This document shows, piece after piece, positions 1 to 13,200 of a stretch of DNA of 64,000 nucleotides. The notes under the pieces were generated by a model that saw only the letters and a list, made by a program, of their open reading frames with translations, did no database searches and had not been told where the DNA came from. Each line of letters opens with the position of its first letter. The first letter of the stretch is position 1. This stretch comes from Chrysopilus asiliformis. Its lineage: Eukaryota; Arthropoda; Insecta; Diptera; Rhagionidae. The stretch lies in NCBI GenBank assembly GCA_964034945.1, contig OZ035960.1:53252706-53316705 (forward strand), in the 5' to 3' direction. The position numbers and the translations under genes were made by a program.

Positions 1-1596
1 TTCATGTTAATATTCAGAGCTGCCACATACATTAATTTGCAATTCCCTAAACCTGTGTATAAGTCTTATGAGTTCGACGTAAAACATATAATTCAAGTGT
101 TATTGAGTTTGTTGATTCGAACGTCTGACATCACTAAAGTTCCAAGAAAAAATGAGACAACCATAGTCACGCTGTCCCATATTTTTGGTATGGAATTGTT
201 CGAGTGCCGCGATCTAGTAGTAGGATATCTGTGAACGCATCGGACTAATTGTCGAACCAAAAAATGAATTAGGCCAGGGTGTTTAGGCTGTCAATTTTTT
301 GTCAAAAAGTCTATTTGTCTATCTGTCTGTCCGTTAACACGATAGCTGGATTGAATTTAAAAAAAAAATGTTGAATTCTTCAATGTATAAAATAGGACAA
401 CTCCTTCCCTCCGTACACTAATGGAAAAATTTCTATCACAATTCGATCTGTTCTCATATAGAGTATCGAATGTTTGCCACATGGTAATTTATTACAGTTT
501 TTCTGATATTTTTATGGTATTTATTAATATTATTTATATATCGGATTTTTTCAATGTTTTTTTAAAGGTTTTCATATTTGATTTTTATTCTTTTTTGATT
601 TTGCCAAATGACTTTTATGCTTTCTATTACGGTCAAATTTCCCCAAGACGATGTTTTGTTTACTGAAACAGGATGTTCTTAATTTATCCAGTACAAAAAT
701 AAATACTGTCTATTTTTAATATCATGATGTTTAATGTTAGAAGTCAAACATGCCCTCGGTATTTTACTCAAAGACACTTATTACTTATTTTCTATCTTCT
801 CAAATTCGTAAGAGAACGATGTTTTTATTTTCGAAGAATTATTCTTACCTTCAACAATAGATTAATTGGCTGTAATCAAATAATACTCCTGAAAGATTCA
901 AGTATCGGAGCGTGCCCTATTTTTAAAATTTCTTTGATAAATCTAATTTAATTCAAATAAATCTATTTTTTTGTAATATTTTGAAATTGTGTTTATGGTG
1001 GTTGTTTGATAAATGATTAAAGATAGAAGTGAATGAAAACACTAATTAAAATTATGTCCAAGAGCTTTTAAAATTTCCTAAGTTTTATATTTCGTTAGAA
1101 ATCTCTTAAATTTGGTCTCAAATATATTTACATCAAAATTATATTAGGTGTTTTCACGCTTGTTTTAAATTGTTCTTTCCCACCGCGAATTTTGATAATT
1201 AATTACATGTTAATCGATTATTTCCTTAAAGAGAAAATTTTAAGGAAATTTCAGACATGAGTAGAATATTACTCCTTACACTCTTTACATGGTGACGATT
1301 TCTTACATCAAAATTGTTGAACTAATAAGTGCTTACAACAGAGGCGTAGTCAGGGGGGGGGGGGGGGGAATTTGACTTAATTTTGAATCAAAGACAATTT
1401 AAAGATTTGAAAATTGAGCAAAAAATTAATTAAATGGAAAATAAAGTCCACGAAATTCTCGACACTTTGCCTTTCACCGTAAGTCGATATCTCTAACCAT
1501 GGGCGTATATAATGATGGGGGAGGGTTAAGGGTGGCAGTCTGAATGGAAAAGGACTACAATAAAATATAAAAATCGTTTATCTTTTAAATGCATAT
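1..1596. other. Intergenic, no gene recognised
   Basis: AT-rich sequence with only short ORFs of low-complexity composition. Around 230-360 there is a decayed GTCTGTCC-type stretch resembling the dispersed repeats seen elsewhere here, and a run of about 17 G lies at about 1353-1369. No protein similarity was recognised. Confidence 0.5.
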
Positions 1597-1855
1597 ATCG
1601 TTGGCTAAGAGTGAAATTGTGCTAAGTCCATTTGGTATAATTTTCGAGAAGAGCAATGAAAACCTTGTTAAATCGTTTTAATTCTCTTTCAATAACACTG
1701 GGTTTTCTTTAAATGAGAAAAATTGGGCTCAGTTTTCTTTAAATGAGACTCTGTTTTCTTTAAATGAAAATTAAAATGATTTAACAATGTTTTTACTGGT
1801 CTTCTGTCAAATTTGGTATAATGGACTTAGCACAATTTCACTTTTAGTCGACGAT
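1597..1855. mobile_element. Foldback MITE, family M1, copy 1
   Basis: Long imperfect terminal inverted repeats: the left end reads GTGAAATTGTGCTAAGTCCA and the right end is its complement. Direct repeats of TTTTCTTTAAATGA lie in the centre. A second copy is at 33111-33372. No coding capacity; presumably non-autonomous. Confidence 0.75.
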
Positions 1856-1886
1856 ATGTGACCTTAGAAATGTAACGACTGTAAAA

Positions 1887-2017
1887 CCCAATTCAGACTA
1901 ACGATTGCGATTACGCTTGAAGCGTAAGATCAAACCTTTTAACGATAGAGACAAAAAGAGCTTTGATCTCATTGGTCGAGGAAGCTCCATCGCAATCGTT
2001 AGTCTGAATTGGGCTTA
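1887..2017. mobile_element. Small inverted-repeat MITE
   Basis: About 130 bp bounded by inverted copies of CCCAATTCAGACTAACGATT. Non-coding. The target duplication is not clear, so the superfamily is unassigned. Confidence 0.65.
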
Positions 2018-2389
2018 AGTGATATTATAATGGGTCAATTTTACGACTCCTCATATGAATATAATATGAGTTAATGTGATTTTTTACCTAGAATTATAGT
2101 TCGGATTTAGCCGCTTGCTATGCGAAATCAAGAGGTAATGAATAAAAATGCATTTTTATTTGATTTTCTGGAAGAAAAAGTTTTATTTTGTGGAATCGAA
2201 AATGAATTGATATTATTATGTTTTTTTTTGTGTCTAATAAATAAAAAATTAAGGCCAATACATATTCTTTTAGTTAACTGCATTTGTTATCCACAGATGA
2301 GTACATATTTACTGCATTTAAAATACCAGTAGATATATTCCATTATCGATAATCTATGATTTCGTCGATTACTTGTAATGAATGAAATA

Positions 2390-2898
2390 GGGTAAGGTAC
2401 GGATAGGTGCAACTTTCGGGAAAAATGCGGTGAAATTCTCATTTTTCAAAATACACATATATTTTCAAATCTATAGGGTAGTTTCATTATTCAACTATAT
2501 TCCTGTCAAATTTCCTGGAGCGAATAAGAAAATAACCGGAGGGAAAATAAAGAGGATCAAATTTTGGTACGGATAGATGCCTTCTTAATTTGTATTAATA
2601 TCACTTCACATATATTCAAACAAATTAATCAATAAACATAGTTAGTATTTATTTAAAATAAACAAACAAAAAAATCTGAAATTACACCTAAAACTAGTTG
2701 TCACATCAAAATTTTCTGACAGCACAAAACATATTCAGTCATTTGTTGCTACAATTTAATTTAATACTAGGGGCGCTATGGATTTTATATTCAGTAATTT
2801 GTATCCGCTCTAGATTGTTTAGTTGATCAGATTCATGCTTCGGGCAGCTATCCTGCCGGGGCAGCTATCCTGCCGGGGCATCTATCCGTATCTTACCC
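2390..2898. mobile_element. TA-flanked terminal-repeat element
   Basis: About 509 bp with ends GGGTAAGGTACGGATAGG and the complement of GGGTAAGATACGGATAGA, each flanked by TA. This fits a non-autonomous Tc1/mariner-superfamily element. The interior repeats a GGCAGCTATCCTGCC motif near the right end. No transposase remains. Confidence 0.65.
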
Positions 2899-3928
2899 TA
2901 AGTACTATATTATAAGTACCTATGGATTACAAGTAATCGCAGAAATAAGAATTAACTAGTAACTGATTATTATGTCAGTTACTTCCCATGCATGAAATAC
3001 GACATTACATATAATGCAGGGCGTATGCTTTTACCGTCCTAAGGCATCTCCATGTAAAAATAACCGATTCCGTACCCAAACATGTAAGTGCTGGTCTTTA
3101 CTTTTCCCGGATACGGCATCGATGCGGTAAGCATTACATTTCCCACTAGGAACTATAAAAAATTGCAAAACAACAATGGGGAAATAAAATTTTTATTTAA
3201 TACACAAAATTAATTTTTATTAAATTTTTAGCGGTTTTCGTGTTTTGAATTTTGCATTTACAACAAAAAACGCATGTAATTTACAAAAAAAAAAATCCAC
3301 AATAAGTTTTTCCATTTTTTTCAAGACTTCATTTTATTTGTTTTTTTATCCGTTCCTGCTTTATTACATTTCAATTTCACTACACCAAAAGTTATTCGGA
3401 AGCCTCAAACAAACAAATGGCGAACGCTGACAACCAGCATAACAAATGTAATGCATATATTTTAAATATCTTTTAACAAATATATGCATAGCTGTTTGCT
3501 ACAAACAAGTAAATACTCCAAGTATTATGTTGACATTTATTTTATTCTATGTTTTTTACATACATAATACATATGAATGTTTAAAACAAAGCTCTTTGAT
3601 TTATTTATTTAAATTAACTGTCATATTGGAAGGTGCACTTTTCCACTTAAAATATTCACACGTTTGGTAAAATGCTAATATTTTATATGAATTTAAACCG
3701 TGTATTTTTGTAAATAACATCTTATTCAAAATATAATTGTGTGTATAATATATATATATATAATTTCAAAATATATCTATTATTTAAAAAATTAAATTAT
3801 TTTAGACACCATTCAAAATCACAGTAATTTTTCTTAATTTAAGTTTTATTCTACTCAAATTGACTGTAAAGATAATCAATTTTTTCTTCCTGTAGGAAAT
3901 TGGTTTTAGCAAGACATTTTTAAGTAAT
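2899..3928. other. Intergenic downstream of the receptor gene
   Basis: AT-rich DNA with homopolymer and TA tracts and no recognisable gene or repeat boundary. Confidence 0.4.
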
Positions 3929-3948
3929 TTTATTTTTAAAGTTTTATT
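3929..3948 (-). terminator. Candidate polyadenylation signals of the receptor gene
   Basis: On the minus strand, two AATAAA hexamers lie at 3943-3948 and 3929-3934, about 30-50 nt after the stop codon. The region is AT-rich, so chance occurrence is possible, but position and spacing fit a short 3' UTR. Confidence 0.4.
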
Positions 3949-3978
3949 TTTAGTACCTACTTAATTATGTATTGGATT

Positions 3979-4265
3979 TCAATTTGGTGTAGGTTTGGAA
4001 TTTGTTTCAAGAACCTGTTCCCGAGTGGGAGGAAAAACATAATCGGGTCCCAGACTACGGAAATCAACATAAATCTTTTGATGTTGTGGCTGTAGCCACT
4101 TTAAGATTTCCTTGAATGAAGGTCTTTGGTCTGGATCCTCATTCCAACAGTTTAACATCAGTTTGTATAATTCTTCCGCACATATTTCTGGTCGTTCGAG
4201 TCGCTTTCCAGACGAAAGGAATGGTAAAAGTTCGTGATTACTGGTTGTCGGATATGGGAATCCAC
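3979..4265 (-). CDS. Receptor kinase exon 18: end of kinase domain and tail
   Basis: 287 nt. [17 protein letters not shown] and [16 protein letters not shown] are C-lobe signatures, with the conserved CW and RP. A tail of about 40 residues contains two Tyr (IYVDF and DYVF) that could be docking sites. Stop TGA at 3979-3981. Confidence 0.95.
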
Positions 4266-7200
4266 CTGTTTTGATTTGGAAATAAACAATACATATTCAT
4301 AAGAGTTTTCATGAATACTAAAACTAGAAATATTTTAATGTACATTTGTTATTGAAATGCTCAGTTTTCTTAAGAAGTAAGAAAACTTATCGTTGTAAAA
4401 ATTTTGCTATGTTTTTTTTCATTAGAACTTTAATTCTGAGCATATCAAAAAAGTTCTTACCCAGAGTCCCAATTTCCCACAATACAATACCGAATGCCCA
4501 CACATCGCTTTTGCTAGAATACAAGTTGTCACGAATAGCTTCAATGGAAAGCCAACGCAGCGGAAGCTAAATATAAAAATATTAAAAATTAAAAAAAACC
4601 ATAACTCAAAATAAAAAAGAACTAAGCGAGGTATGACATCTGTACTTACTTTTTTATTCCTAGTGTTAACATAAATTCCGGGCCTCGACAACCCGAAATC
4701 AGATATTTTTAAAGTTTTCCTTTCATCTATAAGAATATTTCTAGCAGCCAAATCTCTGACAAGAAAAAAAAAATGTTGGTGTTTCTTAAGTAAAAATTAA
4801 TTAGGTTTTTTAAATGATTTTAATATAAAGATCTGTACTTTTCAAAAGCCAATTTTCAGAATTAATCGTTCGATATTCTGAGCAGTTCAAATGATTTTAA
4901 AGAAAGGTATTCAAATTATTTGAAAAATCGAAATTATAAAAAGGGACCGCACGTCCCCCGTACATATACTTATTGATACAGTTTAATGAATCGGCAACAT
5001 GACAGTGTGTGTCTGTATGTATGTTTGTAATAAAAAAATTGTGAGATCAACTTCTGCCTGAAAACCCTTTTTGCATTTGAAAAAAGTCACGGCATACAGG
5101 AAAAAAGTTATCGTCCCACAGAAACCTTTGGAAAGCTATTTCGAAAAATTCTAATTAGGGTACTGCAATTCAATTATGAGAAAATTATGTAGGATGGTGT
5201 TGCAAACAATTTTAGCTTTAATACCTACATTTTGATGTTTTTTTTAAGAGAGAGGGACTTAAATTTTAATAAAACACGGATCTTCGCTAAATTTTAAGTT
5301 TCTATCTGTATTAGAAATTGAGGTATGCGAAATTGAGGTTTGTAATTGAGGTATGCTAGGTGGATTTCCTTTTGTGTTCGTTGTTTTTACAACAAACAAA
5401 TTTTATGCTGAAAAAACAGATACATTTGTATATAAGTCATCCCTCTTGGACATTTCAAAGTATACTTTAAGCGAAATCACTTTAAAACTTCTTTGGAATG
5501 TACTTTTAACCGATTTTTATACTGTTTATGATTATATCATATGAGGGGGTCAGAATGATAGTGAAGTAAGTCACTTTTCACTTTTCATTAACTAAGTCAC
5601 TTTTCCACTTAAATTAATGTTTGTAATAAATACTAATAACTACACTATTACTGATAAGACGCTTGCGGTAAATAGGGTTGGGTAATATTATGAGTTTTTT
5701 ACATACATGTTCACAAAACCCTTGATTACTCATGAAAAATGAAAAGTGACTTACTTCACTGTCATTCTAACCCCCTCATATGTTAGATTTAGTATACCGT
5801 TTGTAACGTATCGAACCAATCATTGGACACAAAAATGAACATATTAGGGATGACGAAAGATTTTAATATCCGCATGTCCGTTCGTATGTCTGTCTGTCTC
5901 TCCACTGTCTGTCCGTAAACACCATAGCTTTCGGAAGAATTGAGCTAGAGACTTGAAATTTTGTATAGTTACGTTCCTCGTAAATGACTAGGTTAAGTTC
6001 TTGAGCGGGCAAAATTGGACCATTTCTTCCCCCAACCACCATACAAAGGAAACAGTTTTTTTACAATTTTCTCAAAAACGGTGGGTCTAGGAAACAACTA
6101 GGCAATAAATCACATAATAGCAATCAGCTGGTCTCAGACAATCCGTTTGCATGCAATGCTTCTGCCATTTTCAGAATATCAGTTGCATTGCGGATCGAAT
6201 CGAACGCGTTACGTCTGGCCTCTTAAGGCATGTATTTCAGAAAACCCATGAATAATTGCGAAACATCATTGATCAAATTAACAAATTAACAACATTATAC
6301 ATTATATGGTAAATCGTTCCAAAGTTTTGTTGTTCGCGGAATGAAGGAACTTCTAAACTCTACTGAGGCTCAAGGAAGAAGTCGTACGCGCCTGCAGCTG
6401 CACGAGAGGGGCTAGGGAAAATGAGGAATGAGTTGGGAAATGTCGGTGGAACACTTCCCATGGAAACATCTATAGAATATGCTGAGTACCCCAACAGAGC
6501 GACGCGACGATGCTCGAGAAACGGTAATGAATCTGTTTTTGGTGATCAATCCAAAATGTGCGAATTGTACTCAAGTCTCGGTCGAATGTAGGTCTTGTAG
6601 ATGCCGAGGACGTCGATTGGTGGGAAATATTTTTTGCAGCGCCCCAGAAAGCGTAGGCACTGCAGTGCTTCTCGTTTATTTCGATGCCAGTATTGAAGCT
6701 TCTCGTTTATTTCGATGCCCAGTTTTCATAAATTCGACCGTTTCGGGGAATTTTTCGCATTTCATCGACAACAGTACTGATTGGGTTTTAGATGCGTTGA
6801 ATTCCACACAGCTAGATCAGAATTCAAAGATCTAATTTACTCACTGCGTTTCGATTCTGCAGGTGAGCTGAAATGGTAAGAGGCGTCAAGAGAGCTGTTA
6901 TCAGTGAAAGAGAAAAGTGAATTTAGAGTGAGTGATAGACAGTAGACCATTGCTAAATATTAAGAAGAGCGTAGAAGCTATAACTGAGCCTTGAGGGATA
7001 CCAGAGTTAATTTTGAAGATACCAGACTTGAATCCGTCCAGTACAACCCATATTGAACGATCAGAGAGGTAGCTCTCAATCCATTTGGAGATAGCAGAAT
7101 TTACACCGCGTAGAATTTTTGTTTTGTAAACTATAAACTTTCAATGAAATTAAATTTAAATGAAAACAATGAGGAATCGGTACAAAATGGTTCGCATATT

Positions 7201-10200
7201 CTATCATATAATTCACAAATGGAGGAGTCAATCCCCAGTTGACTTATATAGCGAAATTTGAATTCTCCTCCCACGTCCACATCCTTCGTTGTCAGATCAG
7301 TGATAGAGATTGTGGCGTCACTCTGATGATATCCAGCTTTGATTCTCAGGATCAAAACTTGATGTTTCCTTTTGAAAAAATCTTTTCTGATTCCTCAATG
7401 TTTTCATTTAAATTTAATTTCATTGTATTACTCAATTGTGCAGAAGTCTGGTACTTGACTAGAAATGGTTTCGATAGAAGCAAAAATATTCCAATATGAC
7501 CTTTAGCTCGAAAATTATCAAAAGTAATAAATTGTGGTATACAAAACAAATGAATTCATATTACTTCAATAAATTTTATTGAAACTAATTAAAATTTATA
7601 CTACATAATTTAGAATTTTGTTCCAAATTTCATATTTCTTTTACATTACTAATTTACAAGTACATAATTTAAATAAAATATGTTTACTTGTTAACCCATT
7701 CGGTATTTTGATGCCATATGGCAACGCAGTTAAAAATTTGAATTGACTTATTATTTATTTATTTTCAACACTCTATTCTCTTTTAGTGCACCTTTAAGTG
7801 CATTTGTGACCCAATTTTGATTAGTTGAGTAAAAAGCTGGGGTGGCTTCATGTAACTTATTTTCGATCGACTAATTGGTCGAAGGAAATCTTTCGTCGAC
7901 CAAAACTGATTAAACAGGAGGACACTCACTCTGGTGCACACGATATAAGAGTCTTTTCTGGGTAATTTGGGGTCGCTAAATCCGAATCTGGCAGTGGTTT
8001 GGCTGTACCAGCTCTACTTTTTCCGATATGGTGAGTAACTCATAAATGTTTATAATCTGGAAATCAACAATTATTTTTTCCTTCATATCTGAAAAAGTAG
8101 AGCTGGTACAGCCAAACCACTGCCAGATTCGGATTCAGCGACCCCAAATTACCCAGAAAATACTCTTATATCGTGTGCACCAGAGTGAGTGTCCTCCTGT
8201 TTAATCAGTTTTGGTCGACGAAAGATTTCCTTCGACCAATTAGTCGATCGAAAATAAGTTACATGAAGCCACCCCTGGACTACAGTGAACGTATTTGTAA
8301 AAAATAAAATTTTTTAATTTGTTTTTTGTTTTAAATGAATACTAATAGCTTAAACATAATTAATTTGTATAGAGAGAATTTTTAACCCCCATAGAAAAAA
8401 ATATGTACCGAACGGGTTAAAGAGCCTCTTCATTACACATTATTGACACTGGTAAGCGTCCTTCACGGCGAAGTTTTTCTTTGTTCATGTGTTGAATTTT
8501 GTAATTATTGTCCCCCCTAGCCATCAAAGTATTTTGATTTATATCGACCATATTTTTTTCATAACGGGTGTGATTTTGATTTTACGTTTTTTGCTCTTTT
8601 TATACCCGTATGGTGAAACCAAAAGGTTATATAAAATTTTGAATTTTGCGAAGATCTCAAAAAACGGTGCATATTATCAAAAAAGTGCAAGAACAAAAGT
8701 TATTTAGGATATGATTCTACATAAAACTCCCATATATCAAAATCCGATTGGAATAAATTTAAAAAAATCTTATTAAAAAGTTTAACTTCAAAGTGGAATT
8801 CTGATACAACTGTTCGCCATTTTGATAGGTTTTTCAAGATGGAATGATTAAGACCCGTTAAGTTTATTAAACTTTAATAAACAAAGAATTTTAAAGAAAT
8901 GTGTACTATAATTTGGAACAGAGGGAATAACATTAAAAATCCAAACGTTGAAATATTTAATGCAAATGTTATGCTAAAGAACTCACCTGTGAGTAATGCC
9001 ACGTTCTTCCAAATGCCGCATTCCACGAGATATTTGTATTGCGAAATTATGTAATTCATTATTGTCTAATACAAAGTCCAGACTAGCAGACGAAGCCTGA
9101 GAATGGCTCAACATTGTGTAAGTTGCTGAAACGAAACATACAAACATTAAAATCTAGTATACAGGAAACATAAAAATTACGTTTGATTTTTAGTTTTGTG
9201 CTCAGAAATCACTCAATTGGTAAAAACGCTTAACATTTTAGAGAAAATTGAATTTGAGCAAAAAAAAAATATGATTTGAAACAAATTGTGATCCAAATTT
9301 GAATGTTAATGTAAACTCAGTGCTTGCTAAAATGTGAAATTGTAGTTTTTTTTGCATTATTTCCAGAGCCAGTTTCTGCTAAAGTGCAATCACAATTTCC
9401 AATTTTGTAAAAAAAAAAACATTAAAAAAAATCTGATCATATTGGGGTCCTATCATGAAACTTCACAGTAATGTTTTTGAGATATGAAGGATAATTTATG
9501 AATTTTTTAGCTTTTCGAGATTTTCAATCTATCGTTTAACCTGATTGACTGACTGACTCACTCATCAACGCCCAGCCCAAACCCCTGGAGCTAGAAACCA
9601 TCACGTATTCGGTCACTAAGGCGGGGTTTTCCGAAATTTTGCCCCTAAGGTAAAGGGGGTAAAGGGGGTTTGGGTGTTTTTAAACCGTGATTTTCGCCAT
9701 GAATCCTGCTCAATAGGAGGCTGAAAAGTTTCACTCGGGGGTTTTCACGGTCGCTGATCACGAATCTAGTGTTAGATTTTTAAAATTGGGAACGGGTGGT
9801 CATGAAGGCATAACGATTTTTGTCAAAAGTTTTTAAGTTATTTTTTTGTTTTTTGGCCGCAAGAAAATTTTTGCGAAAAACTTTTATCCGACAACGGCGG
9901 GTATGTAAGCTAGTATATTATATATCAAAAGAAGGTTTAAAAATGACTTTTAAAATGCAATTTCTAACAGGGCTCCATCTTTTTTTTGTGATTGCACTTT
10001 ATCTGACAAGAACTGTAATTCTGAAATTACTGAAAATAAAAATCTGAAATTTTACATTTTTAAAAAGCTCAGGGGTTTTATTATATGAGCCCAATTTTAG
10101 AAAAATCGACGACAAAAACCTTTGTTACTCGTTCGGTTGGCGTGGACTCACCCCATAGTAGACCAAATGTAAAATTGTTTAAATTGGGTAATTTCTGAAG

Positions 10201-13200
10201 TAAATTGCTAAAACTTGATAACTACATTTAACATTTCCAGTCAAATATTCTAAAAATGCAAGATTTTTTGTTCCTTATAAGTTTTAAATAATGTTTTAAA
10301 AAATAATAGACGCTGATCACGTTACACTTTCTTGAATTTTTAAACTGTTCTATGAAAAAATAAAAAAGCAAACATTTATTACTGGAAAATTACTACGGAA
10401 TAATTTCTGTGGCAAAAACCCTGTTTACATCTTAGGTCGATTTTCAACAAAGCTAAACTAATCTATATTTGCAGCCCCAGACAGAAAAATTTAGCATGAC
10501 TTGAAAATCGAATTAAGATGTAAAAGGCTTTTTGCCACACTGTTTATAAAAACAACAATTTTTTTTAAAAAGATAACGCATGCTTAATATATTATTACTA
10601 GGGCTGCCAAAAATATGCATTTGCATATTTCTTCTCGTTATGATTTCGGCTCCGCGAGTTTTTTATTCATCCGAATCAATAAGTTTAGAAGCGAATGAAG
10701 GTCACTTGTTGTTGCATATTTCGCATATTTGACACGTTAGTGCATATTTGCATATAAATGCATATTTAGTTGCATATTTTACAACTTTCATGAACAACCA
10801 AATTTTTTTTGTACAATTCAAATTATAATTCGACTGTTTCAGCTAGAATAAATATTAAAAATAAATAAATATGTGTTTTTACTTTCTTCTACGAAGTATA
10901 ATAAAGTAGGTATTGTATTCATAAAAAATTTCGACCTCTTAATTTTGCCTAAAAAACATTTGCCGATCACTCCTGAGTCGATTGGAGTCATATTAAAAAA
11001 ATGTCTTTCTGTCTGTCTGTCTGTCAGTCTGTCTGTCAGTCTGTCTGTCAGTCTGTCTGTCAGTCTGTCTGTCAGTCTGTCTGTCAGTCTGTCTGTCAGT
11101 CTGTCTGTCAGTCTGTCTGTCAGTCTGTCTGTCAGTCTGTCTGTCAGTCTGTCTGTCAGTCTGTCTGTCAGTCTGTCTGTCAGTCTGTCTGTCAGTCTGT
11201 CTGTCAGTCTGTCTGTCAGTCTGTCTGTCAGTCTGTCTGTCAGTCTGTCTGTCAGTCTGTCTGTCAGTCTGTCTGTCAGTCTGTCTGTCAGTCTGTCTGT
11301 CAGTCTGTCTGTCAGTCTGTGTACAAGATTTCTTAAAAACTAATACAGCTAGAGCCATGAGATTTTATAGGCATACTTGGTCCTGGAATGGGACGATCCT
11401 ATCAACTTTTGGTGGAAATCCGTTAGCCGGAAGTAACCAAAATGGCGGCTTTTTAAAAATCGCGAATTGGTTTTTCTCAATTTACTCCGAAACTACGCAT
11501 TTTTAGTAGTGTTAAGTATGACAAAACCTGGAGAAAATAAAAATTCCTACACTTATGTCTATTGCTAGAACTCGATATCTCAAACTGTTATCGAGATACA
11601 CCGTTATTTCAAAAAAATTAGTTTTTTTCCATTATCACGAAAAAAATTGTTTTTTGCTTACTGTATATATGAGATGAATTAATGAGAATGGCATTCTGCA
11701 CAATTTTGTCTTTTACAGTTATCCGTTATCTTTTACCGTTATTGAAATATTTTTATTAAAATGTAAAAAATATATTTTTGCGAATTACTTGCAAACTAAC
11801 AGTTTTTCGAAAAAACTTTTGAAAAACGAATTAAAGGCAATGCAATTTTCTACATTTTTACCTTTTACCGTAAATCGATATCTTTTACCGTTCTCAAGTT
11901 ATTTCACATTTTGTACATTTTGAGGTCGTCTTTGGTTGACAAAACGATAGGGATAGGGTAAATTGCGCAGGGTCGTAGATTTTGTGGAAGAAAGTTTTGT
12001 GGTAGCAACAACTGAGATTTTTCTACAAGTTTTAACCCCGATTATACCATAGACAATATGAAGTATTGAACATCTTTTCGAAATATCTTAAAATTTAACA
12101 GTTGCAATTTAGAAACAATAAGTAAAAAATTTTTTTGTCAGTCAAAATGTCAATCTTTTTTCACAGACTATTATTTTTGAATTTTTTTATTTTCCACATA
12201 AGTCGAATTAACCACATTTTAACAAGTTCCGTTCACTATTTTGGGTGAAATATACTATATTTCGGATTTTGAATGTTTTTAAAGTGCATATTTAAGTGCA
12301 TATTTTGCCGTTTTTAGTGCATATTATATGCGCATATTTCGCCTTTTTTAGTGCATATTTTTGGCAGCCCTAATTATTACATTCTGAACTAGATTTTACG
12401 GCAACCGAGATGACGTTAAGTAAATTTTACTGGGAAAACAGTAAAAAAGAACATTTATTGTTTTTCTTATCCGCAAAATTTTTCTATAAAGGACGTCTGG
12501 TTTAGAGTCTGGTTTAGAGTGTATGTATGCTATGATTTATTGTTCTGTTAATGAGTTCTGTTTATAAGTGGTTATGAGTTTTGTGTTTTAATGGAATTAT
12601 GTTCATATCAAACTTAAATTTTTTTTTAGAACTTACTCTCAGTAACCGAAGGCCTAACGCCAGACGGATTCATATCTGGTTGTGTGATGTAAGATCCTTC
12701 GGATGTAGCTGAACTTCTATAAATATAAATAAATTTTACAGAGTTAATAATAAACTACAGTTAAAGTAATGAACTCACGAGGATAACCTCAGCTCTAAAT
12801 ATTTTCCCTGTGGAGCATGTAAAGGATTTATGTGAAAACTATTTTGACTTTCCTGACTTTGTGTTTTTCCATCCGTCATTATCAGTCTCGACGATTCTAA
12901 ATGTCTTCTTCTAACATTTCTCAAGTATTGAAGCTATAATTGGATTTATTTGCAACCCACTTGAATTTAATCTTGATTCGAAAACAAAAAGATGATTATT
13001 TTCATAATTACCAAATCGCCGTGTCCTACATATTCCATAATCATCATAAGTGGCTCTTTTATTGTGCAACATCCCAGCAAGGAAACAACATTTTCATGAC
13101 GTCCCACGTTTTTCATTGTTTGGATTTCTCCAAGGAATTCTTCAACTTCATCTGCAGTCGGTCTCTCTATTAATAAGAAAATATCGATTAATCTATGCGA

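Larger units (their letters stand above)
10599..12372. mobile_element. hAT-like non-autonomous element with 8-bp TSD
   Basis: Terminal repeats TAGGGCTGCCAAAAATATGC at both ends in inverted orientation, flanked by a perfect 8-bp duplication ATTATTAC (10591-10598 and 12373-12380). This is the hAT signature. Subterminal regions hold many GCATATTT motifs in both orientations, like hAT transposase binding repeats. No transposase ORF; the middle is occupied by another element and its satellite. Confidence 0.85.

Noticed and set aside
4422..4751. 109-codon minus-strand ORF
   Set aside because: It merges two receptor kinase exons with readthrough of the 83-bp intron between them; the spliced exons are annotated instead.
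10873..11358. ORFs of 110-156 codons over the 12-bp array
   Set aside because: Open frames forced by the CTGTCTGTCAGT repeat on both strands; not a gene.
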